Positions 8,549 to 17,200 are shown, counted from the first letter of the stretch. The stretch: DNA of 64,000 nucleotides from Saliphagus infecundisoli (GCF_020177375.1 NZ_JAIWHV010000001.1:248001-312000); one strand, 5' to 3'. The notes: a model not told the origin generated them from the sequence alone. Made by a program: numbers and translations.

Positions 8549-9931
8549 ATGGAGGCTGACCGGTCGGTCCGGGCCCGCGTCATAGCGACCTGGAAGCAGG
8601 TACTCGGACTGGCCTGGCCGATCATGGCCGAGCAGACCACCCGGACGCTGATGCGGACCGTCGACATCGTCGTCACCGGCCTCTTCTCGCCCGCGGCGAT
8701 CGCCGCGATCGGTCTCGCGGACCTCTACGCCCGTCTCCCCCTGCGGATCGGCCTCGGACTCGGCGGGGGTGCCATCGCGCTCTCGAGCCAGGACACGGGC
8801 ACGGGTGCGACCGCGACCCGCGACGAGGCGATCACCCAGTCGCTCCTCCTGGGCGCGCTCGCGGGGATCCCCTTCATCGCTTTCGGCTTTCTCCTCGGGG
8901 AGCCCGCGATCGCGATTCTGGGTGCCGAGAGCGAGGTCGCTCGGATGGGCGGGCTCTACCTCGGGACGGTCATGGCGACGGCGCCCGCGCGCCACGTCGG
9001 GCTGATCGCCGCCCGCTCGCTCCAGGGGACCGGCGACACCCGCTCGCCGATGTACGTCAACGTCGTCTCGAACCTGCTCAACGTCGCCGGCTCGGTCGTC
9101 CTCGGTCTGGGATACTTCGGGTTCCCCGAACTGGAGATCGTCGGCGTCGGGATCGCGACCGCGGTCGCGAACGTCTTCACCGCGGTCGTCCTCGTCGTCG
9201 TCATCGCCGGCCCCTGGCGCCAGGGCTCGCTCGTCCGGCCCACGGATCCGGTAATCACCAAACAGCTCCTCGTCGTGAGCGCCCCCCGGATCGCCGAAGG
9301 GGGGATGGCTACGGCTCTCGACTTCCCGTTCAACTCGATTCTCCTCCTCCTTGGCACCGAGGTCAACGCGGCCTACCAGGTCGGCCGCCGGCTCTACCAG
9401 CAGATCACCGGCCCGCTCTCGCGGGGATACAACGTCGCCGCGAGCGTCGTCATCGGCCAGCAGTTGGGCGAAGGCGACCCCGAGGAGGCCCGCTTTTCGG
9501 GGTGGGCGATCGCCGGCCTCGGGCTCGTGACCGTGGGACTGATCGGCGTCGTCCTCGCCGGCTTTGCCTACCGGTTCGTCGACATCTTCACCGACGACGC
9601 CGAGACGATCGAGTACGCCGCCACCTTCGCACGGGCCTACGGGATCGGCGCGCCCTTCCTCGTCACCTACATCGTCCTCGCGGGGGCCTTGCAGGGCGCC
9701 GGCGACACGATCACGCCGATGGTCGCCCGGATCAGCGGGCTCGTGATCTTCTACGTCGGCTTCTCCTACGCCGCCGTCACCTCCCTCGAGTGGGGCGTGA
9801 CCGGGATCGCCGTCGGCATCGTACTCAACTTCGTCTGGGCGCTCGCGGTCGTCGCCGCGGGATTTCGCTACGGGGGCTGGGCGGAGAAGGCGGCACGGAT
9901 GATGGACGAGCGGGGGACGGCGACCGACTGA
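8549..9931 (+). CDS. MATE family multidrug/cation efflux protein
   Basis: This 460-residue protein has about twelve hydrophobic helices arranged as two similar halves. The first begins 'WPIMAEQTTRTLMRTVDIVVTG' and the second contains 'NSILLLLGTEVNAAYQVG', both typical of the NorM/DinF-like MATE superfamily, which exports organic cations in exchange for Na+ or H+. An in-frame GTG at 8537 would add four residues; the ATG at 8549 is preferred. It is convergent with citrate synthase, with 6 bp between the ends. The substrate is unknown. Confidence 0.93.
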   Translation: MEADRSVRARVIATWKQVLGLAWPIMAEQTTRTLMRTVDIVVTGLFSPAAIAAIGLADLYARLPLRIGLGLGGGAIALSSQDTGTGATATRDEAITQSLLLGALAGIPFIAFGFLLGEPAIAILGAESEVARMGGLYLGTVMATAPARHVGLIAARSLQGTGDTRSPMYVNVVSNLLNVAGSVVLGLGYFGFPELEIVGVGIATAVANVFTAVVLVVVIAGPWRQGSLVRPTDPVITKQLLVVSAPRIAEGGMATALDFPFNSILLLLGTEVNAAYQVGRRLYQQITGPLSRGYNVAASVVIGQQLGEGDPEEARFSGWAIAGLGLVTVGLIGVVLAGFAYRFVDIFTDDAETIEYAATFARAYGIGAPFLVTYIVLAGALQGAGDTITPMVARISGLVIFYVGFSYAAVTSLEWGVTGIAVGIVLNFVWALAVVAAGFRYGGWAEKAARMMDERGTATD

Positions 9932-9937
9932 CGAGGA

Positions 9938-11074
9938 TTACCGGTCCTCGACGGGAACGAACTCCCGTTCGTCGGGACCGACGTAGCGCGACCGGGGACG
10001 GATCAGGCGATTGTCCTCGTACTGTTCGAGGACGTGGGCGATCCACCCCCCCGACCGGCTCATCGCGAAGATGGGGGTGTAGAGGTCGATCGGGATCCCC
10101 ATCTGGTAGTACGTCGAGGCCGAGTAGAAGTCGACGTTGGGCGCCAGGCCCTTCTCGTCTTTGACGTACTCCTCGATGGCGACGCTCATCTCGTACCACT
10201 TGCGGTCGCCGGCGGCCTCGCCCAGGGACTCGCTCTGTTCGCCCAGGATGACCGCCCGCGGGTCCTTGACGTTGTAGACGCGGTGGCCGAAGCCGGGGAT
10301 CCGCCGCCCCTCCTCTAGGGCCTCCGTGACCCAGTCGACCGGGTCGGCCTCGGCGGCGTCGACCTCCTTGAGGACCTCCATGACGTCCTGGTTCGCGCCG
10401 CCGTGGAGACTCCCCCCCAGCGTGCCGATCGCGCTCGTCACCGCCGAGTGGAGGTCCGCGAGCGTGCTCGCGGTCACCATCGCCGAGAACGTCGAGGCGT
10501 TCAGCCCGTGGTCGGCGTGGAGGACGAGCGCCTGATCGAAGACGTCGGCCAGCACGTCGTCGGGCTCCTCGCCGTTTAGCATGTAGAGGAAGTTCGCGGC
10601 GTGAGCGAGGTCCTCGCGGGGCGCGATCGGCTCCTCGCCCCGGCGGGCGCGTTCGAACGCCGCGAGGATCGTCGGGATCTTCGCGGTGATCCGCCGGCCC
10701 TTCCGGAGGTTCGCCTCCCGGTCTGCCGGATCGCGTTCGGCGTCGGGGTCCGTCGAGGAGAGCTGGGAGACCGCGGTCCGAAGCGCCGCCATCGGCTCCT
10801 CGTCGGCGTCGGCCAGCGCCCCGACGGTGTCGAGAACCGCGTCGTCGACCTCGCGAGCACCCGCCATCGCCTCCCGGAACGAGGCGAGGTCGGCCTCGTC
10901 GGGAAGCTCGCCGTGCCAGAGCAAGTAGAGGACCTCCTCGTAGCTCGCCCCCGCCGCGAGATCGTCGATCGTATAGCCGCGATAGACGAGCCGGCCCGCG
11001 TCGCCGTCGATAGAACTGAGTCCCGATTCGGCGACCAGTACCCCCTCGAGCCCTTTCCGTATCTCGTCGGCCAT
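9938..11074 (-). CDS. gltA: citrate synthase
   Basis: This 378-residue enzyme condenses acetyl-CoA and oxaloacetate to citrate at the entry of the TCA cycle. It shows the family's catalytic segments: 'SLHGGANQDVM' (histidine near residue 220), 'PGFGHRVY' (second histidine) and the C-terminal 'VDFYSASTYYQMGIP' with the aspartate. The N-terminal 'KGLEGVLVAESGLSSIDGD' is typical of the short archaeal/Gram-positive type. The ATG at 11074 is followed directly by this segment, so upstream frame extension is rejected. The next gene at 11277 is divergent. Confidence 0.96.
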   Translation of the reverse strand: MADEIRKGLEGVLVAESGLSSIDGDAGRLVYRGYTIDDLAAGASYEEVLYLLWHGELPDEADLASFREAMAGAREVDDAVLDTVGALADADEEPMAALRTAVSQLSSTDPDAERDPADREANLRKGRRITAKIPTILAAFERARRGEEPIAPREDLAHAANFLYMLNGEEPDDVLADVFDQALVLHADHGLNASTFSAMVTASTLADLHSAVTSAIGTLGGSLHGGANQDVMEVLKEVDAAEADPVDWVTEALEEGRRIPGFGHRVYNVKDPRAVILGEQSESLGEAAGDRKWYEMSVAIEEYVKDEKGLAPNVDFYSASTYYQMGIPIDLYTPIFAMSRSGGWIAHVLEQYEDNRLIRPRSRYVGPDEREFVPVEDR

Positions 11075-11276
11075 ACGCCAGTGTTGCCTCCGGGGTGGAA
11101 AAGTATTGCCGTTCGGTCGCTGAGGCGGCCGATCGGCGACGAACGTCCGCTTTCGCCCCGGTATGATCGGAGAGGGTGTCGGTCCGTCCGGGAGTTCCGG
11201 ACGAACGTTGGGTCTCCGGTCGGCTTGGGTTCGGGAGGCGACAACGCTTTTCTCGTCGGCCGCGCAAGCCCGGCGT

Positions 11277-12482
11277 ATGAGCCCGCCTCCGGACGTGGAG
11301 TACCGGCCCGCGAGCGTCAAGGAGGTGCTCGCGGAGATGAAAGACACCGCCGAGCTGTTGATCGACCTCTCGTACTCGGCGGTGCTGTTCGGTAGCGAAG
11401 GGGTCGCAGAGGAGGTCCTCGCCTTGGAAGAGCGGATGGACCTCCTCCAGATGCAAGCCCGGATGAGCCTGCTGATGGCCGCCCGGACGACCGACGACGC
11501 AGAACAGCTCGCGCCCGTGCTGGGCGTCGTCGGCGCCGCAGAGAAGATCTCGGACGCCGCCGGCGACATCGCGAAGGTGGTGTTAGAGGAGATCGGTCTC
11601 CCCGACGCGATGCGGGCCTCGCTGCCCGAGGCCGTCGAGTCGATCGTCCGGGCGACCGTCAGGGAGGACTCCCGGTTTGCCGGGCGCACGCTGGGCGAGA
11701 TCACCTTCGAAACCGAGACCGGCGTCCGCGTGATCGCGATCCGGCGCGGGGGCGAGTGGCTGCTCGATCCGACCCACGAGACGAGCCTGGAGGCCGGCGA
11801 CGTCGCGCTCCTCAGAGGGGCCGAGGAGAACCTCCCGCCCGTCTACGAGTCGATCACGGGCGAGCCCTACGCGGTTCCCGACCCGGTCGAACCCGCGATC
11901 GACGACTTAGAGCGTGCGGTCGACGCGATCGTTCTGATGAAGAACATGAGCGAACTCGCGGTCGACCTCGCCTACGGCGCCGTCCTCTACGATAGCACGG
12001 AGCTCGCCGAGGAGGTCGCCGCCCTCGAAGCCGAGGTCGATCAGCTGGAATCGCGCTTCGAGGCCTGGACGCTGCGGGCCGCGGCGGACGTCGCGGATCC
12101 GGTCGTCCTCCGGGGGCTGGTCCACCTGGCGGGCAGCACCGAGGTGATCAGCGACGCGGCCCTGGAGATCAGCGAGGGCGTCCTCCGGGGGATCGGCACC
12201 CACCCGGTCGTCGCCGAGGCGGTCCTGGAGAGCGACGAGGTGCTCGTTCGCTCGACGGTCGGGGAGGGGTCGCGTCTCGACGGGACGACCATCGGCGAGC
12301 AGACTGTCCGGACGGACACGGGCATGCGGATCATCGCGGTCCGGCGCCCGCGGGGCTCGCCGAGCACGGAGGACGACGAGTGGGAGACCCAGCCCGGCCC
12401 GGACACCCGACTCGCGGCCGGGGACGTGATCCTCGCGAAGGGGACCCGTACGGGCGCAGACCGCCTCGAGGAACTCGTCTGA
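11277..12482 (+). CDS. PhoU-like/TrkA-C tandem regulator of potassium transport type
   Basis: This 401-residue soluble protein is built as an internal duplication. Residues ~10-110 are a PhoU-like helical domain ('EMKDTAELLIDLSYSAVLFGS'), ~125-195 an RCK/TrkA-C domain, ~215-310 a second PhoU-like domain ('LMKNMSELAVDLAYGAVLYDS') and ~315-400 a second TrkA-C domain. The two halves align motif by motif. Such proteins are annotated as potassium channel family regulators, with TrkA-C binding ligands and gating a membrane partner. No channel gene is adjacent. A TTTTCTCG box about 28 bp before the ATG suggests a leaderless transcript. Confidence 0.88.
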   Translation: MSPPPDVEYRPASVKEVLAEMKDTAELLIDLSYSAVLFGSEGVAEEVLALEERMDLLQMQARMSLLMAARTTDDAEQLAPVLGVVGAAEKISDAAGDIAKVVLEEIGLPDAMRASLPEAVESIVRATVREDSRFAGRTLGEITFETETGVRVIAIRRGGEWLLDPTHETSLEAGDVALLRGAEENLPPVYESITGEPYAVPDPVEPAIDDLERAVDAIVLMKNMSELAVDLAYGAVLYDSTELAEEVAALEAEVDQLESRFEAWTLRAAADVADPVVLRGLVHLAGSTEVISDAALEISEGVLRGIGTHPVVAEAVLESDEVLVRSTVGEGSRLDGTTIGEQTVRTDTGMRIIAVRRPRGSPSTEDDEWETQPGPDTRLAAGDVILAKGTRTGADRLEELV

Positions 12483-12761
12483 TCAGCCCGCTTCGATCTC
12501 CCGGGACACCCGGAGGGCAGAACGGACGGTGAGCACGACGGCGATCAACATCCCCGTGGTGACGGCGACGACGCCGGCGAGTCCGAGATAGAGGAGCCAC
12601 GACTCCTGGGTCTCGCCGGGGAGGACGAAGACGGCAAAAAGCGCCGCAGCGAAGAGGCTCCCGGCGAGCAGGCCGATCGCCGCGTTCCGCTTGGCGCCGA
12701 CGGTCACGAGCGCGCGGGCCAGTGAGGGGCGATCCGGGCGGTTCTCGGGGTTCTCGGACAC
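12483..12761 (-). CDS. small two-helix membrane protein (92 aa)
   Basis: From a GTG at 12761 the frame encodes a charged N-terminus (SENPENRPDRPSLARALVTVG) and two hydrophobic helices at about residues 25-48 and 55-80. It ends just after the stop of the convergent PhoU/TrkA-C gene, with no spacing. The sequence resembles small haloarchaeal membrane proteins of unknown function. Upstream frame extension beyond the GTG is arginine-rich and rejected. No function is inferred. Confidence 0.65.
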   Translation of the reverse strand: MSENPENRPDRPSLARALVTVGAKRNAAIGLLAGSLFAAALFAVFVLPGETQESWLLYLGLAGVVAVTTGMLIAVVLTVRSALRVSREIEAG

Positions 12762-12936
12762 GTACGTGTGTAGCGCCCGCGCGTACAAAATCGCGTCGGC
12801 TTCTCCCCCGCGTCTCCTTGCCCGCTCGGCCCCACGCTGGCGTCCGGATAACGGCTCCGTACTCGCTCGTGGGGCCGGATCACACGGGCCGGCAGGGAAC
12901 GGATAACTAATCCCCGTTCGTCCCCGAGGGAAGGGT

Positions 12937-13530
12937 ATGTGGCCGTGGGAACACGCCATCGTCGGCTACCTCGCGTACTCGTTTTTCTGCCGGCTCTACT
13001 ACCGGGAGTCGCCCGACGGGCTCGCGGCGTTCGCGGTCGTCCTCGCGTCGGTCGGTCCGGACCTGATCGACAAACCCTTGACCTGGCAGTTCGGCGTCCT
13101 CGAAAGCGGCTATTCCATTGGCCACTCCCTCTTTTTCGCGGTACCGTTCGCGCTCGTCGCCGGCGCGCTCGCGCGGGCGGCGGGGCGACCACGGGCGGGG
13201 ATCGCCGTCGGGATCGGCTACCTCTCGCATCTCCCGGCGGACGTGTTCTATCACTACGCGACCGGGAGCCCGACGCGCTGGGAGCTCGCGCTCTGGCCCG
13301 TCCGGAGGACCCCCCCGGAGGGCCAGTACGGGCTGGTGGGCCACACGACTGAGCTGCTCGTCGCCTACGGCCACCGGCTGCTGGCCGGAGGGGCCTCGGG
13401 GTACGTCCGGCTCCAGCTCGCGATCGCCGCCGGTGCCTTTCTGGTGTGGCTCGCCGACGGCGCACCGGTCCTACGGGAGATCCTCGTCGGCGGCAGGCGG
13501 CTCCTCGCCCGCTCGCATGCGGGTCGGTGA
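12937..13530 (+). CDS. membrane-bound metal-dependent hydrolase-like protein (DUF457/YdjM type)
   Basis: The 197-residue product begins 'MWPWEHAIVGYLAYS', the opening of the LexA-regulated YdjM-like membrane hydrolase family, where an early WxH motif contributes to a metal site. Further conserved acidic and histidine positions follow: 'VGPDLIDKP' near residue 42, 'IGHSLFF' near 61 and 'SHLPADVFYH' near 97. About four to five hydrophobic helices intervene. The enzymatic activity of the family is not established. It sits alone between the small membrane protein and tRNA-His. Confidence 0.82.
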   Translation: MWPWEHAIVGYLAYSFFCRLYYRESPDGLAAFAVVLASVGPDLIDKPLTWQFGVLESGYSIGHSLFFAVPFALVAGALARAAGRPRAGIAVGIGYLSHLPADVFYHYATGSPTRWELALWPVRRTPPEGQYGLVGHTTELLVAYGHRLLAGGASGYVRLQLAIAAGAFLVWLADGAPVLREILVGGRRLLARSHAGR

Positions 13531-13590
13531 CCGCCGACCGAGAGCGAGTCGTAATGTATTTTAGCGTTACCCTGCTACGTCGGAGTGCGT

Positions 13591-13664
13591 GTCCGGGTTA
13601 GGGTAGTGGACCATCCTTCAGCCTTGTGGAGGCTGAGACGCGGGTTCGATTCTCGCACCCGGAC
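13591..13664 (+). tRNA. tRNA-His (GTG)
   Basis: A complete cloverleaf can be folded. G-1 is encoded at 13591, acceptor arm TCCGGGT pairs with ACCCGGA, the D arm is GGGT/ATCC, and the anticodon stem CAGCC/GGCTG holds loop TTGTGGA with anticodon GTG at 13626-13628. The T arm is GCGGG/CTCGC with loop TTCGATT, and the discriminator is C73. An encoded G-1 opposite C73 is the normal histidine identity element in archaea. No intron and no encoded CCA are present. Copies of its T-arm/3' end lie downstream. Confidence 0.95.
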
Positions 13665-13705
13665 TTTCTGGCGACGAACGAACGTGAGGAGCCGAACGTC
13701 CGACC

Positions 13706-13784
13706 GAGATCGAACCCTGCCAGCCGCAACGGCCGAACGCAGTGAGACCGACCGTCTGGCTTCGGTTCGATTCTCGCACCCCGA
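13706..13784 (+). repeat. tRNA-His tail module: inverted T arm plus direct copy of the 3' end
   Basis: GGTTCGATTCTCGCACCC at 13764-13781 is an 18-nt exact copy of tRNA-His positions 13643-13660. Upstream, GAGATCGAACCC (13706-13717) is the reverse complement of the same T arm with one base missing. Between them lie AGCCGCA and GACCGTCT, degenerate forms of words shared with the tRNA-Ala and tRNA-Ser modules. The unit could fold into a hairpin whose stem is T-arm sequence. It is not a tRNA gene, since acceptor 5' strand, D arm and anticodon arm are absent. Confidence 0.8.
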
Positions 13785-13822
13785 TTTCGAACCTCGCCAG
13801 GAATACGCACGCGAACCGATGT

Positions 13823-13830
13823 CTTTTCGG
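13823..13830 (+). promoter_or_regulatory. TATA-like box for the ACT/hom operon leader
   Basis: CTTTTCGG lies about 28 bp before the ATG at 13855. That is the usual haloarchaeal box A distance for a transcript starting at or near that ATG, which would make the leader ORF leaderless. Pattern-based only. Confidence 0.35.
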
Positions 13831-13854
13831 TGGCCCGGCGTCCGAGATAGTCCA

Positions 13855-13980
13855 ATGAGTATCTCCGCCAGCGTTCCTCGAGGCCGCCCGTTCCGGGCCT
13901 CTCGAGCGGGGCCCGGAACGGGCCCGTCGGAATCGGCGTACGGCGAGGCCGAGTGCCGTGGAGGTGGGGTCGATGGCTGA
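13855..13980 (+). promoter_or_regulatory. structured leader with possible 41-codon ORF before the ACT/hom operon
   Basis: An ORF from ATG 13855 runs 41 codons and terminates inside the start of the ACT gene (TGA 13978-13980, ACT ATG 13973). Within it CCCGTTCCGGGCC (13887-13899) and GGCCCGGAACGGG (13910-13922) are a perfect 13-bp inverted repeat with a 10-nt loop. The 5' arm overlaps a competing hairpin, GAGGCC 13880-13885 with GGCCTC 13896-13901. Mutually exclusive stems plus a short translated ORF resemble an attenuator. The peptide is rich in Ser and Gly, with only one Thr, so it is not a classical threonine sensor. Confidence 0.5.
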
Positions 13981-14536
13981 CTCCGTCCCCGACGAGGAGC
14001 CGGGAGACGCCGAACCCGACGGCGGCGTCCGGGCGTACACCGTTCGCCTCGAGCTCGTCGACGAACCCGGCGAACTGCTCCGGACGCTGGAGCCGATCGC
14101 AGACCACGGCGGGAACCTCCTCTCGATCCACCACGAGCGGGGGAACATTACCCCGCGTGGGCACATCCCGGTCGAGGTAGACCTCGAATGCCCCCCTGAG
14201 CGCTTCGAGGAGATCGTCGGGGCGCTCCGGGAGGCGGGGATCAACGTCATCCAGGCCGGCGCGGACCGCTACGGCGAGGAGGTCAACGTGATCCTCGTGG
14301 GTCACCTCGTCGAGACCGACCTCTCGGATACGCTGTCGGCGATCCAGGGGACTGACGGCCTCTCGGTCGTCGACCTCTCGCTTGCGGCCCCCGAGGGGAT
14401 GGACGCGGTCTCGAGCGCGCGGGTCCGACTGGCCGTAGACGCCGGCCGCGCGGAGTCGGCCCTCGAGACGGTCCGGGAGGTCGCCGAGGGAAAGGACCTC
14501 TCGGTCGTCGAGCCGCTCCTGGGGGGTGGTGAGTGA
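13973..14536 (+). CDS. ACT-domain protein, putative regulator of homoserine dehydrogenase
   Basis: This 187-residue protein starts at ATG 13973, preceded by GGAGGTG, a strong Shine-Dalgarno. After an acidic disordered N-terminus (~25 residues), residues 25-105 form an ACT domain ('RLELVDEPGELLRTLEPIADHGGN'). A second, weaker ACT-like half covers 105-185. Its stop overlaps the hom start (TGATG), so the two are translationally coupled. Homoserine dehydrogenase normally carries its own C-terminal ACT domain; the neighbouring Hom lacks one. I infer that this protein is the detached feedback subunit. Confidence 0.87.
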   Translation: MADSVPDEEPGDAEPDGGVRAYTVRLELVDEPGELLRTLEPIADHGGNLLSIHHERGNITPRGHIPVEVDLECPPERFEEIVGALREAGINVIQAGADRYGEEVNVILVGHLVETDLSDTLSAIQGTDGLSVVDLSLAAPEGMDAVSSARVRLAVDAGRAESALETVREVAEGKDLSVVEPLLGGGE

Positions 14537-15477
14537 TGGACCTCGCGATCCTCGGTGCCGGCGCGGTCGGACGATCGGTCGCCGACCTCGCGGACGACTA
14601 CGGCCACCGGGTCGTCGCGCTCGCGGACTCGACGCACGCGGCGGTCGCCGAGGAGGGAATCGAGGCCGACGCCGCGCTCGGCCGGAAGGAAGCGGGCGAT
14701 CCGCTCGGCTCCCACGAGCCGGAGGCGGTCTTCGACGCTCCCTACGACGCCCTCGTGGAGGCGACGCCGACGACCCTCGGGGACGCGGAACCCGGCTTCT
14801 CCCACGTCGAGCGCGCACTCGCCGACGACCGCCACGTCGTCCTCGCGAACAAGGGTCCCGTCGCCGAACGCTACGACGAACTCCGGGAGCTTGAGGCCGC
14901 GAGCGCGGGCTCGGTCCGGTTCGAGGCGACCGTCGGCGGCGCCATCCCCGTGCTCTCGACGATCGAGGACTGCACCCCCGAGTCGGTCACCGCAGTTCGG
15001 GGCGTCCTGAACGGGACCGCGAACTTCATCCTCACGCGGATGGCCGCGGAGGGACTGGACTACGACCACGTCCTCGCGGAGGCCCAGGACCTCGGGGTGG
15101 CGGAGGCCGACCCCACATTCGACGTCGACGGCACCGACGCCGCCCTCAAGTTCGTCATCCTGGCGAACGTCCTGGGCGGGGGCGGTTTCTCCCTTGCGGA
15201 CGCGACCGTCGATGGGATTCAGGACGTGCCGGGCAGTGCCCTCGAGCTCGCAAGCGAGGACGGGCGGACGATTCGGCTCATCGGCGAGGCGACCCGCGAG
15301 GGCGTCCGGGTCGGTCCCAGACTCGTGCCCGAAAACGGCGCGCTCGCGGTGACCGGGACCCGGAATATCGTCCAGATCGAGACCCGCGAGGCGGGCAGTC
15401 TCCACAACAGCGGCCGTGGCGCAGGGGGCCCCGAGACGGCGACCGCGGTGCTCGCGGACGTCGGCCGGCTCGACTGA
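14536..15477 (+). CDS. hom: homoserine dehydrogenase, short form without ACT domain
   Basis: The 313-residue enzyme reduces aspartate semialdehyde to homoserine, the branch to threonine and methionine. It has an N-terminal Rossmann motif GAGAVG at residues 7-12, the dinucleotide-binding 'ANKGPVA' near 110, and the catalytic-domain signature 'ATVGGAIPVLSTIEDC' near 135 with 'LNGTANFILT'. It is shorter than the bacterial ~430-residue form because the regulatory ACT tail is absent; that role is probably supplied by the coupled upstream protein. GTG at 14533 would overlap further, but ATG 14536 fits the TGATG coupling. Confidence 0.95.
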   Translation: MDLAILGAGAVGRSVADLADDYGHRVVALADSTHAAVAEEGIEADAALGRKEAGDPLGSHEPEAVFDAPYDALVEATPTTLGDAEPGFSHVERALADDRHVVLANKGPVAERYDELRELEAASAGSVRFEATVGGAIPVLSTIEDCTPESVTAVRGVLNGTANFILTRMAAEGLDYDHVLAEAQDLGVAEADPTFDVDGTDAALKFVILANVLGGGGFSLADATVDGIQDVPGSALELASEDGRTIRLIGEATREGVRVGPRLVPENGALAVTGTRNIVQIETREAGSLHNSGRGAGGPETATAVLADVGRLD

Positions 15478-15590
15478 CGGTCGCCCCGCCACTGGCTCGC
15501 GTGTGATCGTGGGACAAACCGCAGGACTGCGTGGCGATCGGCGTGAGGGGGTTTCGAAATGGTTTTAACCGCAACGAGCAAAGGGGACCG

Positions 15591-15596
15591 ATATAA
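15591..15596 (+). promoter_or_regulatory. TATA box of tuf
   Basis: ATATAAG lies 26-31 bp before the tuf ATG, the standard box A spacing for a leaderless haloarchaeal mRNA. A second AT-rich word, GGTTTTAACC, at 15561-15570 is palindromic and could be an additional promoter element. Assigned from spacing and sequence only. Confidence 0.55.
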
Positions 15597-15621
15597 GCGC
15601 CTTCGCGCGTGAGCTACAACA

Positions 15622-16890
15622 ATGAGCGAGGACAAACCACACCAGAACCTGGCCATCATCGGCCACGTCGACCACGGAAAGAGCACGCTCGTCGGACGAC
15701 TCCTCTACGAGACGGGGAGCGTTCCCGAGCACGTCATCGAACAGCACCGCGAGGAAGCCGAAGAGAAGGGTAAGGGCGGCTTCGAGTTCGCCTACGTGAT
15801 GGACAACCTCGCCGAGGAGCGCGAGCGCGGGGTCACCATCGACATCGCCCACCAGGAGTTCGATACCGACGAGTACTACTTCACCATCGTCGACACGCCT
15901 GGCCACCGCGACTTCGTCAAGAACATGATCACCGGGGCCTCCCAAGCCGACCACGCCGTCCTCGTCGTCGCCGCCGACGACGGCGTCGCGCCCCAGACCC
16001 AGGAACACGTCTTCCTCTCGCGGACGCTGGGCATCGAGAAGCTCATCGTCGGGATCAACAAGATGGACCTCGTCGACTACGACCAGGGCGACTACGACGA
16101 CGTCGTCGCCGAGGTCAACCAGTTGCTTGACCAGGTCAACTTCCAGGTCGACGACAACTCGTTCATCCCGATCTCGGCGTTCGAGGGCGACAACATCGCC
16201 GAGCCCTCCGAGAACACGCCGTGGTACGACGGCCGGACCCTGCTGGAGACGCTCAACGACCTGCCCGAGAAGGAGCCGCCGACGGACGCGCCGCTTCGGC
16301 TCCCGATCCAGGACGTCTACACCATCTCCGGCATCGGGACCGTCCCCGTGGGACGACTCGAGACCGGGACGATGAACGTCGGCGACAACGTCTCCTTCCA
16401 GCCCAGCGACGTGGGCGGCGAAGTGAAGACGATCGAGATGCACCACGAGGAAGTCCCCTCCGCGGGCCCCGGCGACAACGTCGGGTTCAACGTTCGGGGC
16501 ATCGGCAAGGACGACATCCGCCGCGGTGACGTCTGTGGCCCCGCCGACGACCCGCCGAGCGTCGCCGAGACGTTCCAGGCCCAGGTCGTCGTCATGCAAC
16601 ACCCCAGCGTGATCACCGCGGGCTACACCCCCGTCTTCCACGCCCACACGGCCCAGGTCGCCTGTACGATCGAGTCCATCGACAAGAAGATGGATCCCTC
16701 CTCGGGCGAGGTCGCAGAGGAGAACCCCGACTTCATCCAGTCGGGCGACGCCGCGGTCGTCACCATCCGACCCCAGAAGCCCCTCAGCATCGAGCCCTCC
16801 AGTGAAATCCCCGAACTCGGGAGCTTCGCCATCCGCGACATGGGTCAGACCATCGCCGCCGGCAAAGTGCTCTCGGTCAACGAGAAATAG
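15622..16890 (+). CDS. tuf: translation elongation factor EF-1 alpha (aEF1A)
   Basis: This 422-residue GTPase delivers aminoacyl-tRNA to the ribosome. The G1 P-loop GHVDHGKST is at residues 14-22, with G3 'DTPGHRD' and G4 'NKMD' in order. Domains II and III follow, with 'VPVGRLETG' and a C-terminal '[16 protein letters not shown]'. The size and insertions are archaeal. Its stop is directly followed by the rps10 start, the conserved archaeal tuf-rps10 pair. The preceding gene is hom rather than fusA. Confidence 0.98.
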   Translation: MSEDKPHQNLAIIGHVDHGKSTLVGRLLYETGSVPEHVIEQHREEAEEKGKGGFEFAYVMDNLAEERERGVTIDIAHQEFDTDEYYFTIVDTPGHRDFVKNMITGASQADHAVLVVAADDGVAPQTQEHVFLSRTLGIEKLIVGINKMDLVDYDQGDYDDVVAEVNQLLDQVNFQVDDNSFIPISAFEGDNIAEPSENTPWYDGRTLLETLNDLPEKEPPTDAPLRLPIQDVYTISGIGTVPVGRLETGTMNVGDNVSFQPSDVGGEVKTIEMHHEEVPSAGPGDNVGFNVRGIGKDDIRRGDVCGPADDPPSVAETFQAQVVVMQHPSVITAGYTPVFHAHTAQVACTIESIDKKMDPSSGEVAEENPDFIQSGDAAVVTIRPQKPLSIEPSSEIPELGSFAIRDMGQTIAAGKVLSVNEK

Positions 16891-17199
16891 ATGCAACAGG
16901 CACGCGTTCGACTCGCGGGCACCAGCCCACAGGACTTAGACAACATCTGTGACGACGTCCGCGAGATCGCAAACAACACCGGCGTCAACCTGAGCGGTCC
17001 GATCCCGCTCCCCACGAAGACCCTCGAGATCCCGACCCGGAAGTCCCCGGACGGCGAGGGCACCGCGACCTGGGAGCACTGGGAGATGCGCGTCCACAAG
17101 CGCCTGATCGATCTGGACGCCGACGAGCGCGCGCTCCGCCAGCTCATGCGCATCCAGGTGCCAAACGACGTCTCGATCGAGATCGTCCTCGAGGACTGA
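16891..17199 (+). CDS. rpsJ: 30S ribosomal protein S10
   Basis: The 102-residue protein (uS10) begins '[22 protein letters not shown]' and contains '[28 protein letters not shown]', both diagnostic of archaeal uS10. It starts on the base after the tuf stop codon, so the genes are co-transcribed and probably coupled. An 80-bp palindrome begins 2 nt after its stop codon and is the likely transcript end. The length is normal for the family. Confidence 0.98.
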   Translation: MQQARVRLAGTSPQDLDNICDDVREIANNTGVNLSGPIPLPTKTLEIPTRKSPDGEGTATWEHWEMRVHKRLIDLDADERALRQLMRIQVPNDVSIEIVLED

Positions 17200-17200
17200 G

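Larger units (their letters stand above)
13665..13972 (+). other. 308-bp gene-free stretch between tRNA-His and the ACT gene
   Basis: The stretch holds the tRNA-His tail module in its first 120 bp. After that come a further TTTCGAAC-type fragment, a TATA-like CTTTTCGG at 13823 and the structured leader of the ACT/hom operon from 13855. No independent protein gene is supported apart from the possible leader ORF. Confidence 0.7.

Noticed and set aside
13855-13980. Classical threonine-codon attenuation peptide
   Set aside because: The 41-codon ORF has only one threonine and no isoleucine or methionine run, so codon-stalling by threonyl-tRNA shortage is not supported. Structural regulation remains possible.
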